From: Candidatus Saccharimonadota bacterium
Lineage (GTDB): Bacteria; Patescibacteriota; Saccharimonadia; Saccharimonadales; SZUA-47
NCBI GenBank assembly: GCA_003231925.1
Contig: QIKK01000067.1
Coordinates: 1 to 7,052 of the forward strand
Length of the DNA stretch: 7,052 nucleotides
Direction: 5' to 3'
In this document: in pieces, positions 6,661-7,052 of the stretch
How positions within the stretch are numbered: position 1 is the stretch's first letter
Layout of the letters: each line of letters starts with the position of its first letter
Position numbers and translations under genes: made by a program
Notes under the pieces: model-generated
What the model was told of the DNA's origin: nothing
The model's input: the letters and a program-made list of their open reading frames with translations, nothing else
Database searches by the model: none

Positions 6661-7002
6661 TTAGCCGATTTTTTGGGGCTTGGCTCTATCCTCTGTCTGA
6701 GGGTTTGATTCTTTTGTCTTAATAACTTTTTTAGCTAAAGCTTCTTTAGCTTTTTTGGCAGCTTTACGTCGCGCCTGGAATTTGTCAACTCTTCCTTCAA
6801 TATCTACAAGTTTCTCTTGTCCTGTATAGAAAGGGTGACTAGAGCTAGAAATATGGATCTTAACCAGAGGGTACTCTTCGCCATCTTCCCATTTAATGGT
6901 TTCTGTAGCTGTAACTGTTGAGCGAGTTAATATTTTAGTTCCATCGTTCAAATCTTCAAATACAACTGGGCGATAATTGTCGGGGTGTATATCTTTTTTC
7001 AT
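6661..7002 (-). CDS. rpmE2: 50S ribosomal protein L31, type B (zinc-independent), with lysine-rich extension
   Basis: Large-subunit protein at the central protuberance, where it helps bridge the two ribosomal subunits. The first 80 residues match type B L31: [18 protein letters not shown], then [20 protein letters not shown] (42-61) and EGRVDKF (69-75). The zinc-binding cysteines of type A L31 are absent; Ser and other residues occupy those places and the protein has no cysteine at all, so it should not bind zinc. After the conserved part comes a charged, Lys/Ala-rich tail (76-113), making it longer (113 residues) than typical type B proteins of about 80-90. ATG 7002 starts exactly at the conserved N-terminus. 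A good promoter lies upstream with its -10 box 13 bases from the ATG, and there is no Shine-Dalgarno site. It is the first gene of the cluster with prfA and prmC, a neighbourhood also known in Firmicutes. Confidence 0.93.
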   Translation of the reverse strand: MKKDIHPDNYRPVVFEDLNDGTKILTRSTVTATETIKWEDGEEYPLVKIHISSSSHPFYTGQEKLVDIEGRVDKFQARRKAAKKAKEALAKKVIKTKESNPQTEDRAKPQKIG

Positions 7003-7015
7003 AGTCTGGGTGGTG

Positions 7016-7044
7016 AGTATAGATTATTTACTGTAAATAGTCAA
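7016..7044 (-). promoter_or_regulatory. Strong sigma-70-type promoter of rpmE2-prfA-prmC
   Basis: On the minus strand the -35 box is TTGACT (7044-7039, five of six consensus bases), the spacer is exactly 17 bases, and the -10 box is TATACT (7021-7016, five of six). This is the best promoter in the window. The predicted start is near 7009, leaving an untranslated leader of about 7 bases before the ATG at 7002. The leader (CCCAGACT region) has no purine-rich ribosome site, so initiation would be of the nearly leaderless kind. No other convincing promoter was found for prfA or prmC. Confidence 0.65.
7025..7039. repeat. Perfect 7-bp inverted repeat in the rpmE2 promoter spacer
   Basis: TATTTAC (7025-7031) and GTAAATA (7033-7039) form a perfect inverted repeat around one central base. 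It lies between the -35 and -10 boxes and touches the last base of the -35. Odd-length compact dyads of this kind are typical binding sites for dimeric repressors. It does not resemble the Zur box closely enough to name a regulator, and being AT-rich it could be fortuitous. Confidence 0.35.
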
Positions 7045-7052
7045 TATAAGTG

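Noticed and set aside
1..7052. Possibility of recoded UGA (glycine, as in Absconditabacteria and Gracilibacteria)
   Set aside because: Eight long genes read through under the standard code with no in-frame TGA; recoded genomes would show many.
1..7052. CRISPR arrays, tRNA or rRNA genes, transposases, phage genes, riboswitches
   Set aside because: Nothing with their repeat spacing, conserved cores or protein motifs was seen; nearly all bases are taken up by eight ordinary genes.

Overview
This 7,052-base window reads as compact, AT-rich chromosome of a small-genome bacterium. The best fit is Candidatus Saccharibacteria (TM7) or a close relative in the candidate phyla radiation. This rests on remembered family flavour, not a search: the LCP protein's GKGGPGHAGPDLTD-type signature, a type B L31, a PrmC with NLPY in place of NPPY, a signal peptidase I with an altered box around its serine, very tight gene packing and few Shine-Dalgarno sites. 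All eight genes end in TAA or TAG and no in-frame TGA interrupts them, so the UGA-as-glycine code of Absconditabacteria and Gracilibacteria is unlikely.

Layout. Bases 1-322 (+) hold the 3' end of parB (chromosome partitioning), which hints at an origin-proximal location. It converges on lepB (signal peptidase I, 326-961, -) with only 3 bases between the stop codons. An 83-base divergent region (962-1044) carries candidate promoters for lepB and for a three-gene plus-strand cluster: an LCP (LytR-CpsA-Psr) wall-polymer ligase, a 250-residue multi-pass membrane protein of unknown function (26-base overlap), and an HtrA-type membrane-anchored serine protease (1-base overlap). The protease gene converges on prmC with one base between the stop codons. 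On the minus strand, read from the right edge, lies rpmE2 (L31 type B), prfA (RF1), prmC (RF1 glutamine methyltransferase).

How the genes work together. The left and middle parts serve the cell envelope: LepB processes exported proteins, LCP attaches glycopolymers to the wall, HtrA degrades or refolds damaged extracytoplasmic proteins, and the unknown membrane protein is presumably co-translated with both. The right part is a classic translation-termination cluster: PrmC methylates the GGQ glutamine of the RF1 encoded directly upstream. No RNA gene, mobile element, CRISPR array or phage gene was seen, and no gene-free stretch exceeds 83 bases.

Most interesting signals. (1) The -10 boxes of lepB, the LCP gene and rpmE2 sit only 8-13 bases before the start codon, which predicts leaderless or nearly leaderless mRNAs. 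(2) Perfect inverted repeats lie inside the LCP and rpmE2 promoters. (3) An unrecognised polytopic membrane protein is locked by overlaps between LCP and HtrA. (4) PrmC and LepB carry substitutions in otherwise near-invariant motifs. I see no clearly new defence or mobile system here.
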